From DATJGR01 sp032124855 (GTDB lineage: Bacteria > Pseudomonadota > Gammaproteobacteria > Pseudomonadales > Azotimanducaceae), in contig JAQBCT010000179.1 of NCBI GenBank assembly GCA_032124855.1, forward strand, positions 1 to 8,357: DNA of 8,357 bases, read 5' to 3'. The notes below the pieces were generated by a model that was not told the origin of the DNA, made no database searches, and saw only the letters and a program-made list of their open reading frames with translations. Below are positions 1 to 5,906 of this stretch, piece after piece (the stretch's first letter is position 1; each line of letters opens with the position of its first letter). The translations under genes and the position numbers were made by a program.

Positions 1-42
1 GTGCGCGTACTGTTTTCCATGTCAGAGTTTTTCAACAGCCTG

Positions 43-684
43 CTAACTAGCCGCCTGTGCCTGGATCATCTTCGCCAGGCGCTGACTGGACGTATGCAGG
101 CGCGTCCTGTGCATGGCCTTCGACACCATCGGCAGCTGCCCTTCGAGTTTCAGATGCGCATAGCCATGGATATGACACCAGCCGATCAGAATGTCGTTGA
201 TCAGCTCTGTTGAGTCCATCGCGGCGTTGAGGCATTGGGGGTTCACATCTGCCTCGCCGCGCTGGCGGCGAATCACATTGGTGAGCTCGGTAAAGGTCTC
301 GAACGCCGCCGCGGTCAGGCCGGGTGCTTCGGGATTGACCAGATCGCAACGAAACATGATGCGAAAGTGCTCGGGATAGGCCTCGGCGAATCCCACGTAG
401 GCATCGGCAGTGGCCATGAACTGCGCATCGAGATCGTGGCCAGCGGCGCGCAGTTTTGCGCGTAAACGCCGCGTCAGCTGACGAAACCCGCGCGCGGCAA
501 TTTCGGTGAGTACCCCGCGCACGTCGCCGAAATGATGCTTTGGTGCAGCGTGTGATACGCCAGCACGCCGGGCGCACTCGCGCAGCGTAAATCCCTGCAG
601 GCCCAGATCGCGCAGCACGGCTTCCCCCGCATCGAGCAGTGCCTCCTTGAGATCGCCGTGGTGATAGGTGCGTTTCCCGGTCAT
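43..684 (-). CDS. TetR/AcrR family transcriptional regulator with WHG-type C-terminal domain
   Basis: A 213-residue one-component repressor-type regulator. The N-terminus carries the YHHGDLKEALL signature (about residues 7-17) typical of TetR proteins with a WHG ligand-binding domain. The helix-turn-helix follows at about residues 33-52 (FTLRECARRAGVSHAAPKHHF). The family usually reads SHAAPYxHF, so K49 replaces the common Tyr. The C-terminal half is helical and contains the W169-xxx-H173-G174 motif that names the WHG domain. Length is normal for the family. It is transcribed away from the ABA4-like gene, and the shared spacer contains inverted repeats, so by the usual TetR arrangement it probably represses its neighbour and itself. 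The ligand cannot be read from the sequence. The ATG at 684 has no visible Shine-Dalgarno but lies 6 bases after a TAGAAT box, so a leaderless transcript is possible. Family assignment is secure; the target is inferred. Confidence 0.93.
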   Translation of the reverse strand: MTGKRTYHHGDLKEALLDAGEAVLRDLGLQGFTLRECARRAGVSHAAPKHHFGDVRGVLTEIAARGFRQLTRRLRAKLRAAGHDLDAQFMATADAYVGFAEAYPEHFRIMFRCDLVNPEAPGLTAAAFETFTELTNVIRRQRGEADVNPQCLNAAMDSTELINDILIGWCHIHGYAHLKLEGQLPMVSKAMHRTRLHTSSQRLAKMIQAQAAS

Positions 685-690
685 CGGCGC

Positions 691-696
691 ATTCTA
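691..696 (-). promoter_or_regulatory. Candidate -10 box (TAGAAT) for the TetR gene
   Basis: Read on the minus strand, TAGAAT matches the sigma70 -10 consensus at five of six bases. It ends 6 bases before the regulator's ATG, which would put the transcription start at or next to the start codon. No good -35 is visible at 16-18 bases upstream; the best candidate is TTCCAA. This is a sequence match only. Confidence 0.35.
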
Positions 697-704
697 CAGC
701 CAGT

Positions 705-760
705 TATCTTGACATTGGAAACATCATTGGGCAGTCTGCAATCTTTGCAGCGTCAAGATA
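705..760. promoter_or_regulatory. Divergent control region: TTGACA box inside a 9-base inverted repeat
   Basis: The 9-base arm TATCTTGAC (705-713) is repeated perfectly in inverse orientation as GTCAAGATA (752-760), with 38 bases between. The left arm overlaps a perfect plus-strand -35 hexamer, TTGACA at 709-714. No convincing -10 is seen at the right distance for the ABA4-like gene (cagtct at 732-737 is the 17-base option), as would suit a promoter that depends on an activator or is simply weak. The two half-sites are about 47 bases centre to centre. Together with the inner dyad at 736-750, they suggest protein binding that controls both divergent genes. Confidence 0.45.
736..750. promoter_or_regulatory. 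15-base dyad, candidate TetR operator
   Basis: CTGCAA-TCT-TTGCAG is a perfect inverted repeat with 6-base arms and a 3-base centre. It sits in the spacer between the TetR gene and the ABA4-like gene, just downstream of the TTGACA box at 709-714. Compact dyads of about 15 bases in a divergent spacer are the usual binding sites of TetR-family dimers. Binding by this particular regulator is inferred from position alone. Confidence 0.5.
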
Positions 761-775
761 TCGGGGGATCCACGT

Positions 776-1219
776 ATGCTCGACACCATTTTTTCAGCAA
801 GCGGTGCGTTGGCCATGCTCGGCTGGGCCGGTCTGATTCTGCTGCCAGGGCAGCGCTGGGTAGTGGAGGTGCTGGCGCGGGTCCTCATTCCGGTGGCCAT
901 CGCGTGTGCATATATCTTTCTCATGGCGTCCAACTACGCCACCGCGCCGGCCGACGGCAACTTCGGCTCGCTCGCCGGGGTGGCTTCGCTGTTCAGCGTA
1001 CCGGCGCTGCTGCTGGCGGGCTGGATTCACTATCTCGCCTTCGATCTATTCGTGGGCAGCTGGGAAGTGAGCGATGCGCGCGCCAATGGGGTGCATCACC
1101 TGCTGGTCGTGCCGTGTCTCATCGCCACGTTCATGGCCGGTCCGGCCGGGCTCGCGCTGTACTTTGCGGTCAAATACATCCATCGAGCGATGGGGCGGAG
1201 GAAGGCGCAGCCAGCGTGA
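776..1219 (+). CDS. ABA4-like family membrane protein (DUF4281)
   Basis: A 147-residue polytopic membrane protein with about four hydrophobic segments (roughly residues 7-24, 32-50, 67-84 and 106-135). The conserved core of the ABA4-like family is recognisable: HYLAFDLFVG at 85-94, HHLLVVPCL at 107-115 and a GPAGL turn at 122-126. The plant founder ABA4 is a plastid membrane protein needed for neoxanthin formation in abscisic acid synthesis. Bacterial members have no established role, so no carotenoid function should be assumed here. The ATG at 776 is preceded by GGGGGA (763-768) at good spacing. Its stop overlaps the GTG start of the next gene by 4 bases, pointing to translational coupling. 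The divergent TetR gene is its likely regulator. Family call is confident; function unknown. Confidence 0.88.
   Translation: MLDTIFSASGALAMLGWAGLILLPGQRWVVEVLARVLIPVAIACAYIFLMASNYATAPADGNFGSLAGVASLFSVPALLLAGWIHYLAFDLFVGSWEVSDARANGVHHLLVVPCLIATFMAGPAGLALYFAVKYIHRAMGRRKAQPA
1197..1205 (+). promoter_or_regulatory. Ribosome binding site fixing a GTG start at 1216
   Basis: GGAGGAAGG lies inside the 3' end of the ABA4-like gene, 10 bases before GTG 1216. This strong purine tract supports the GTG over the later ATG at 1249, which has no comparable site, and over any start further upstream in the same open frame. Confidence 0.65.
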
Positions 1220-2046
1220 ATGCACACGGTGCGTCGGCCCCATCGAACATGGCGCACGCGGCGCACCTCGCCGCGCTGGGTCAGCGCCACGCCGTGTGGT
1301 GGCGCACCGCACTGGCGCTGTGCGTGCTGCTCGCGTTCTGTGCGGTGGCGCCGGCATTCGACGACCGGCTGCTGAACGGCGTATCGGTCTGGACAAAACC
1401 GTTCAAATTCTCGCTATCGCTCGCCGTCTATTTCGTAACACTTGCGTGGTTCGCACCGCTGCTGCCGGGCGGTTACTTCGCCACGCGCAAAGGTGCCTGG
1501 ATGACGTGGGTGCCGGTGGCGTGCGCGCTGTTTGAGATGCTCTACATCGTCATGCAGGCCAGCCGCGGTGAGGCGTCGCACTTCAATCGTGACACTGCAT
1601 TTCACGCGACCATGTTCTCGCTGATGGGTGCGGGCGCGGTGACGCTGGTGACCATCTGTCTGTGGATGGGCGTCGTGGTGCTGCGTCATCACCGCCTGCA
1701 CAGTGCGTATGCACTCGCCGTAGGAATTGGGCTCATCCTCACATTTGCATTGGGCGGAGCGAGCGGCAGCTACATGGGTGAACACGCAGGCCATTGGGTG
1801 GGGGGCGCCGCCACTGACGCCAACGGCCTGTGGCTGCTGCGCTGGTCGCGCGATGGTGGCGATCTGCGCGTGGCGCATTTCTTCGGCATGCATGCGATGC
1901 AGGTATTGCCGATCGTGGCAACGCTGCTGCCTGCCTCGTGGTCGCCACGTCGTGCGATTGGCACCGTGATCGGCGTGGCCGCCGTCTATTCTGCAGCGAC
2001 CATCGCGACGTTCGTGCAGGCGGTATCCGGCCAACCCTTGATCTAG
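1216..2046 (+). CDS. Polytopic membrane protein of unknown function
   Basis: A 276-residue integral membrane protein with about seven hydrophobic segments (roughly 30-46, 62-82, 97-114, 128-155, 165-182, 218-240 and 248-270). I do not recognise a named family. Visible candidate motifs are WTKPFKFSLS at 59-68 leading into the second segment, QASRGEASHFN at 114-124 between membrane segments, and a His/Met-rich HFFGMHAMQ at 221-229. Paired polar residues and histidines next to membrane segments could bind a cofactor or metal, but nothing proves it. The start is GTG 1216, overlapping the upstream stop as GTGA and served by a strong ribosome binding site; ATG 1249 is the alternative. The frame stays open upstream through the whole ABA4-like gene, but that is a GC-rich shadow. 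Co-expression with the ABA4-like protein is likely, and a joint membrane function is an inference. Confidence 0.85.
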   Translation: MNAHGASAPSNMAHAAHLAALGQRHAVWWRTALALCVLLAFCAVAPAFDDRLLNGVSVWTKPFKFSLSLAVYFVTLAWFAPLLPGGYFATRKGAWMTWVPVACALFEMLYIVMQASRGEASHFNRDTAFHATMFSLMGAGAVTLVTICLWMGVVVLRHHRLHSAYALAVGIGLILTFALGGASGSYMGEHAGHWVGGAATDANGLWLLRWSRDGGDLRVAHFFGMHAMQVLPIVATLLPASWSPRRAIGTVIGVAAVYSAATIATFVQAVSGQPLI

Positions 2047-2079
2047 TGTCCTGTAACAGCCAGGCCGCATGGAGCGTGT

Positions 2080-2670
2080 CTATCCAACGGCACCCCAGAT
2101 CTGCGCTTCTGACAGCCCGATCTCCGCGAGCTCCGCCGCACGCAGGTGTGCTTCATTGGCGCAGAAGAATTCATCGAGCTGCGGCGGGGAAATCGTTGTA
2201 CCCGCGAGCATCGCGTGCACCTGGCCGCGGTGGTGCAGCTGATGCTGGAACAGATGCGCAAGAAGCCGCGCGGCATTTTCCATCTGGATCCCCGTGCGTC
2301 GCATCACGCCAATCGGCAACGCGAGCGCTGCATCGGTGAGCGCAGCACACGCCACGATGAGTCGCGCATCGACCGCGCGTTGTTCAGCGGCGAGTTCAAC
2401 ACAAGTATCGAAGGGCTCGACTGGATCAAAGAAACGATCGACATCACGATTCGCCAGTTCGCGTTCCAAGCCACGCTCGAGCGCATCCACGTAGTACCAA
2501 TCCACCGTCAGATTGTGATTCAGGGTCGCTTTGATTGACGGGAAGAAGCTGACGCGCGCTGCAGCGAACTCCGCCTGTGACATTTGGGCGCATGCACGCA
2601 GCAGCCTGTGATTTGCCCAGGCGTTGTTGCAGGCCTGGGTGTAGAAGTGGTGGGCCAGCGCAGTGGTCAT
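2080..2670 (-). CDS. DinB-fold family protein
   Basis: A 196-residue protein with the four-helix DinB/YfiT layout. The metal-binding His triad is intact: H52 in the second helix (NHNLTVDWYY) and H143/H147 in the HQLHHRGQVHAML segment at 143-155, the family's hallmark H-x3-HRGQ pattern. Members bind a divalent metal, and characterised relatives include thiol-S-transferases and DNA-damage-induced proteins; no substrate can be assigned here. The frame is open further upstream, but the start is taken at ATG 2670 because it forms an ATGA overlap with the stop of the preceding gene and the domain begins right after it. There is no good Shine-Dalgarno, consistent with translational coupling. It is the second gene of a two-gene operon and converges on the membrane-protein gene across 33 bases. 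Confidence 0.9.
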   Translation of the reverse strand: MTTALAHHFYTQACNNAWANHRLLRACAQMSQAEFAAARVSFFPSIKATLNHNLTVDWYYVDALERGLERELANRDVDRFFDPVEPFDTCVELAAEQRAVDARLIVACAALTDAALALPIGVMRRTGIQMENAARLLAHLFQHQLHHRGQVHAMLAGTTISPPQLDEFFCANEAHLRAAELAEIGLSEAQIWGAVG

Positions 2671-3239
2671 TCGCTTCGCGGAAATGGCGTCGGCTCGCCA
2701 GGTCCGGTGGGAATGTTGAATGCATTGAGCGTCATCGACACGAACGTGTAGAAGCCGATGGTCTGAATGATGTCCATCAGGCCGCATTCGCCCCACATTG
2801 CGATAGAGCGATCGTACAACGGCCTCGGCAATTCCTGGGTTTCGTGCAGCGCGCGGCATACTTCGATCGTCAGCAGCTCGTCGTCCGGTGCATCAGTCGG
2901 CAAGCGTTGTTCGAACACAGCCTGAATCACCGCGTCCGACACACCCTGCTCGCGTGCCATGCGCGCGTGCGCCACCCATTCCACGTTGCTGCGCCAGTAC
3001 CGGCCAGTGACGATGATGGCGAGTTCCACGATCCGTCGCCCCACCGACGTCCGTTCCCAGATGTAGTTGCCCAGACTCATCGCACGCTGCGCCACTTCCG
3101 GCGCACGAATCCACGGATCGAAGGGTCCACCGAACTGTCCGTCCGGGCGTGGCGCCCGCGCACGCTTGATGCGCTCGTACTGCGCTTGCTGTTCTGGTGT
3201 CAGGTCAGCGAAGGATCTGGGTTGCAGGCGGCTGGTCAT
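2667..3239 (-). CDS. Carboxymuconolactone decarboxylase-like (AhpD-fold) protein without CxxC
   Basis: A 190-residue all-helical protein of the carboxymuconolactone decarboxylase superfamily. The core reads VGRRIVELAIIVTGRYWRS (66-84), then EWVAHARMAREQGV (87-100), with E72, E87 and H91 at the positions expected for the active-site region. The CxxC pair that makes AhpD a peroxidase partner is absent; its place holds W82 to W88. This therefore resembles the non-redox branch, whose members are often annotated as 4-carboxymuconolactone decarboxylases without proof. The N-terminal stretch (LTPEQQAQYERI, 13-24) is typical of longer members. Start ATG 3239 follows GGAG at a 7-base spacing. It is first in an operon with the DinB-fold gene, overlapping by 4 bases, and has a plausible promoter at 3279-3306. 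Superfamily is secure; the reaction is unknown. Confidence 0.9.
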   Translation of the reverse strand: MTSRLQPRSFADLTPEQQAQYERIKRARAPRPDGQFGGPFDPWIRAPEVAQRAMSLGNYIWERTSVGRRIVELAIIVTGRYWRSNVEWVAHARMAREQGVSDAVIQAVFEQRLPTDAPDDELLTIEVCRALHETQELPRPLYDRSIAMWGECGLMDIIQTIGFYTFVSMTLNAFNIPTGPGEPTPFPRSE

Positions 3240-3268
3240 CTATTGCTCCGGTGCGGTGATGCGAATCG

Positions 3269-3280
3269 ATGTCTCGACAT
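3269..3280. promoter_or_regulatory. Dyad ATGTC-TC-GACAT over the -10 region
   Basis: Five-base inverted arms with a 2-base centre overlap the -10 box and the predicted transcription start of the AhpD-fold/DinB operon. The position suits a repressor site. Arms this short can occur by chance, and no regulator gene lies adjacent. Confidence 0.3.
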
Positions 3281-3306
3281 GATAGGGCGATCGGTGTGAT
3301 GGACAA
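3279..3306 (-). promoter_or_regulatory. Sigma70-like promoter for the AhpD-fold/DinB operon
   Basis: On the minus strand TTGTCC (3301-3306, four of six consensus bases), a 16-base spacer and TATCAT (3279-3284, five of six) form the best promoter in the window. The predicted start near 3272 leaves a short leader of about 32 bases containing the GGAG site. Not experimentally supported. Confidence 0.5.
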
Positions 3307-3367
3307 CTCACGCCGCGATTGCACGGCGCTGCGGCGCCCCACACACTCGCCCGCAAACCACCGGCAC

Positions 3368-3373
3368 AAGGAG
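3368..3373 (+). promoter_or_regulatory. Ribosome binding site deciding the DUF1330 start
   Basis: AAGGAG lies 9 bases before ATG 3383 and selects it over the in-frame ATG at 3269, which has no such site and would add 38 low-complexity residues outside the domain. The spacer before it also holds a small hairpin, GGCGC-TGCG-GCGCC, at 3325-3338. Confidence 0.7.
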
Positions 3374-3382
3374 ACATCACGT

Positions 3383-3784
3383 ATGGCCACGGTACACCCC
3401 AACAACGACGGGCTCGCCGCCATGGCGAGCGGTGATCCCGATGAACCGGTGGTCATGCTGAATCTGCTGCGCTACCGAGACACGGCCGAAGCCGGATACG
3501 GCGTGGACGGCATGAGCGGCCGTGATGCGTATGGGGAGTACGGCCGGCGCTTCGCAACACTGCAGCCGCGTTTCGGCGGCGAGCCCATCTGGATGGGCCG
3601 TGCGTTGCATTCGATTATCGGCAACGAGCCGTGGGATATCGTCATCCTGGTGCGCTATCCCGCACGCCGTCAGTTCCTGGGCATGCTTGCCGATCCCGAC
3701 TATCAGGCCATCGCACCCATTCGTTCCGCGGCGCTGGCCGACAGTCGTCTCATCGAGATGAATCAGATCCTGTCGCTGTTGTGA
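3383..3784 (+). CDS. DUF1330 domain-containing protein
   Basis: A 133-residue protein of the DUF1330 group, which adopts a dimeric alpha/beta-barrel (ferredoxin-like) fold akin to antibiotic-biosynthesis monooxygenases. Typical elements are VVMLNLLRYRD near residue 23, an AYGEYGRRFA helix near 49, the WDIVILVRYP strand and the following FLGMLADPDYQAIAPIRSA helix, in which DPxY and the R of PIRSAAL are usual. No catalytic activity is established for the family. A strong ribosome binding site fixes the start. It runs divergently from the AhpD-fold gene across 143 bases and converges on the cupin gene with only 15 bases between stops. It may be a single-gene unit. Family call is good; substrate unknown. 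Confidence 0.87.
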   Translation: MATVHPNNDGLAAMASGDPDEPVVMLNLLRYRDTAEAGYGVDGMSGRDAYGEYGRRFATLQPRFGGEPIWMGRALHSIIGNEPWDIVILVRYPARRQFLGMLADPDYQAIAPIRSAALADSRLIEMNQILSLL

Positions 3785-3788
3785 TCCC

Positions 3789-3809
3789 GCGCGCCCGATT
3801 CAGGCGCGC
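3789..3809. terminator. GC-rich hairpin between convergent genes
   Basis: GCGCGCC (3789-3795) pairs perfectly with GGCGCGC (3803-3809) around a 7-base loop. It begins 4 bases past the DUF1330 stop and includes the cupin gene's stop codon. It could serve as a terminator for both directions, but there is no T-tract on either side, so it is not a classical intrinsic terminator. Confidence 0.4.
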
Positions 3810-4117
3810 TTCAACTCTACGAGTATCGCCCGATACTCCTCACCGCGATTGTGCGCTGTCTCGATATGCCCCTTGCGCACATAGTCCGCAGTTCCTGGTT
3901 TGGGGGTGAACGATGCCTGGTGGCCGAGCTTTCCACCGGTGCCGTCGTGAAAGGTGATGTCGAACGGACCCTCACCGGCCACGTTGAGTAGAAAGTAGTC
4001 GTGCTGATGCGCGTGCTTGTCGATCTGCGCGCCAGCCGGCACGACCTGTTGCCACACGCGCACATACTCGTCTTCGAAGACGATCTTGGTTGCGATGGGT
4101 GCGAGTTTTTCGGTCAT
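3800..4117 (-). CDS. Small cupin-domain protein
   Basis: A 105-residue single-domain cupin. Motif 1 is visible as GAQIDKHAHQHDYFLLNVAGEG from about residue 29, giving H35 and H37 of the HxH pair, with H39/D40 near the usual acidic ligand position. Motif 2 is the PKPGTADYVRKGH segment at 72-84, with H84, H89 and N90. A metal-dependent or sugar/small-acid-binding cupin is likely, but cupins are too diverse to name a reaction. The ATG at 4117 follows AGGAG at an 8-base spacing. It overlaps nothing and shares a hairpin at its 3' end with the convergent DUF1330 gene. The 169-base spacer to the beta-barrel gene is divergent and may hold promoters for both, but none stands out. Confidence 0.87.
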   Translation of the reverse strand: MTEKLAPIATKIVFEDEYVRVWQQVVPAGAQIDKHAHQHDYFLLNVAGEGPFDITFHDGTGGKLGHQASFTPKPGTADYVRKGHIETAHNRGEEYRAILVELKRA

Positions 4118-4286
4118 GGCCGTGCTCCTGATCGGTTGAGCGTTGGAGTGTTTGCCCAGGCGCCGGAGTTATCAAGCGCGGCGCGGCGTATCGTCCGGGA
4201 AGTCGCGCCTGACATTGATGTTCACACCCTCGGCGTTCTCTGCGCCGTGTGCGAAAGTGGGCCATCGCGCCTTCGGACAAAGTCAC

Positions 4287-4955
4287 ATGCAACTAGCCCC
4301 CGTCACCCTGATTGCGCTGCTGGTTGGCGTTCCAGCCGCCGCCAGTGAGGCGAACAACGCCGTGCCGCAACCGGTCTACGTGCAAGTGTGGCTGGGCGGG
4401 CAGGGGACCGACGATCGTACGTGGGAAGCTTCGGACGCGGCGAGCGGCGCGAACGTCTTGGGTGATCTTGGCACGCTGCCGTTCGGCGGCGGCGCCTGGC
4501 AGAAACTGTGGGGCGGCGGGGTGTGGCAGCTCGGATTCGAGGGCGGCGGCCTGTTCACCTGGAAGAGCGACAATACGCAACTGCGCGGCAACGGCAATGC
4601 GGTGCAGATCAGCGTCGACAGTACGTTCTATTCCTTCGGCGTGTTCATGGGTGGCGTGGTCAGCGTGAAGCCGGTTCACCCGCTGCGGCTGTACGTTGCA
4701 GCGGGACCGTCGCTCACCTGGGCGTGGTTGGACAACGATCGCGATGACACGGCGCCAACGCAATCCAGCAACGGCACGGGCAACGACGCATCGGTGGTGG
4801 CCTATGCGCGGGCTGGCATCGAATTCGAACTGGCCAACGGTTTTACATTCGGTGCGAGCGCGCGCTACGCGGACGATGAGTTTCAATTCGGTAATGCGGG
4901 CGATCTGAAATTCGACGAACCGCTGTGGTTGTTGACGCTGGGTGCTCGCCTGTGA
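4287..4955 (+). CDS. Predicted outer-membrane beta-barrel protein
   Basis: A 222-residue exported protein. It begins with a hydrophobic leader, MQLAPVTLIALLVGVPAAAS, with probable cleavage after an Ala near residues 18-21. The leader lacks a positively charged n-region, which is unusual. The rest alternates polar and hydrophobic residues in short strands rich in Gly and aromatics: YVQVWLGGQG, GVWQLGFEGGG, LRLYVAAGPSLTWAWL, VAYARAGIEFEL, FTFGASARYAD and a last strand LWLLTLGARL. This pattern suits an 8-stranded OmpA/OmpW-like barrel. The C-terminus is Leu rather than the preferred Phe. ATG 4287 has no clear ribosome site; ATG 4218 in the same frame would put 23 extra residues before the leader. 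Location is inferred from composition; no specific family recognised. Confidence 0.72.
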   Translation: MQLAPVTLIALLVGVPAAASEANNAVPQPVYVQVWLGGQGTDDRTWEASDAASGANVLGDLGTLPFGGGAWQKLWGGGVWQLGFEGGGLFTWKSDNTQLRGNGNAVQISVDSTFYSFGVFMGGVVSVKPVHPLRLYVAAGPSLTWAWLDNDRDDTAPTQSSNGTGNDASVVAYARAGIEFELANGFTFGASARYADDEFQFGNAGDLKFDEPLWLLTLGARL

Positions 4956-5167
4956 ACGCCGCGTTGGTACATGGTTCGTGTGCCTCCGGAGCACCGCGAA
5001 CCCCGGCAATGCCGCTGCCTGCTTCGGTGCAACTGCTGGCTGGCCTGTGATTGAGGGGCGATTCACTCGTTGAGGCCGTCTACTGTGCCGGGTAAGCTGA
5101 CGATTCGATTGATCCTTGATGCGTGTTTTACCCCTCAGCACAGGCGTTGGCATAAGCAGTAATCACC
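4956..5167 (+). other. Intergenic region with no further gene seen
   Basis: The longest non-coding stretch in the window, about 210 bases. Apart from the hairpin near its left end, I see no tRNA-like fold, repeat or convincing promoter hexamers. It presumably carries the promoter of the four-gene run that begins at 5168. Confidence 0.5.
4973..5002 (+). terminator. Hairpin downstream of the beta-barrel gene
   Basis: GGTTCG (4973-4978) pairs with CGAACC (4997-5002), and inside it GTGC (4980-4983) pairs with GCAC (4991-4994) around a loop CTCCGGA. It lies 17 bases after the beta-barrel stop. It could end that transcript, but the following bases are CCGG rather than a T-tract. Confidence 0.4.
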
Positions 5168-5875
5168 GTGAGGAATACATTCAACATCAGCCAGCTGCGC
5201 CAGCGAATTCTCGGCGCATTGCCCAGAGCGCTGACGTCTGTTGGCGAACGGGCGTTAGAGGGATTCCTGGCGTTGGACGGCATCAGTATGTGGCGACCCG
5301 ATCGCCTCGGCGTGCTGCAGCTGTCGTTCGTCTTCGACATCGGCCTGCCATTTGGACTGATCGGTGATAATCCATCGATCAAGCCGCTGGCGATGCGCGT
5401 CGGCGACGCCGCGCGTGATGGCCAGTATCCGGACCTCGACGCGTGGCGCGTGGTGCACACAGGCGCGTTGCTGTGTCATTGGGGTGCAACCGTCAACTTC
5501 ATCACGGACGCAGCAACGCCCGCCGTGCGTCTCGAAGTGGAGCGCGCGGACGGTGCCGCATTGGATGTGGACGTGATATCCGGGCCTTCGCCGGCGCACG
5601 CCCCATCGCAGCGTTCGCGCCTGATCGCCATTGACGCGCGCGACCGAGACGTTACGCACGCGCAGATCGCTCTGTCCTGCGCGGCTGGCTTTGCACGCTC
5701 GGCTGATGTCTCGGGCGTGCTGGTATTCGAGCCGCGTTTCTGGGTGGGCATCGAGCAGAAGGAATGGATCCATCAGGCGCAGTTGAATCCTGATGCGGCG
5801 GTGCCGGTCGCTGCAGAAATGCTCGGCGGCGCCGATACTGGACGGCATGCGTTGCGTCTTGCCTTGTTGAGCTGA
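5168..5875 (+). CDS. Hypothetical protein, 235 residues, unrecognised
   Basis: The open frame starts with GTG 5168 and codes for 235 residues (numbered from that GTG) with typical GC-rich codon use, so it looks real, but I recognise no family. It has no signal peptide and no long membrane segment, so it is probably cytoplasmic. Notable stretches are an N-terminal basic helix (LRQRILGALPRAL, 10-22), a hydrophobic strand-rich part (GVLQLSFVFDIGLPFGLIGDN), a WRVVHTGALLCHWGATVNF segment with a His/Cys/His cluster, and a second hydrophobic stretch (SGVLVFEPRFWVGIEQKEWIHQA) near the end. The middle (about 130-150) is Pro/Ala-rich and linker-like. No strong ribosome site precedes the GTG. It heads a run of four plus-strand genes, with DUF1761 only 31 bases downstream, and may be co-transcribed with it. 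Confidence 0.72.
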   Translation: MRNTFNISQLRQRILGALPRALTSVGERALEGFLALDGISMWRPDRLGVLQLSFVFDIGLPFGLIGDNPSIKPLAMRVGDAARDGQYPDLDAWRVVHTGALLCHWGATVNFITDAATPAVRLEVERADGAALDVDVISGPSPAHAPSQRSRLIAIDARDRDVTHAQIALSCAAGFARSADVSGVLVFEPRFWVGIEQKEWIHQAQLNPDAAVPVAAEMLGGADTGRHALRLALLS

Positions 5876-5906
5876 TGAAACGGCCGCGCGTATTGAGGAG
5901 ATCATC

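Noticed and set aside
658..1215. In-frame upstream extension of the membrane-protein gene, running through the whole ABA4-like gene
   Set aside because: The ABA4-like frame has clear family motifs over the same bases. The extension is Arg/Ser/Gly-rich shadow translation, and a strong ribosome site supports GTG 1216.
2671..2859. N-terminal extension of the DinB-fold protein
   Set aside because: The extra 63 residues lie over the AhpD-fold gene and are His/Arg-rich shadow. The ATGA overlap at 2667-2670 marks the real start.
3325..3338. GGCGC-TGCG-GCGCC hairpin in the DUF1330 leader as a possible riboregulator
   Set aside because: The stem is only five pairs and does not cover the ribosome site or start codon. 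Such stems are common in GC-rich DNA.
4293..5153. 286-codon open frame antisense to the beta-barrel gene
   Set aside because: It is Arg/Gln/His-rich with no recognisable motif, as expected opposite a GC-rich gene, while the plus frame has a signal peptide and barrel strands.
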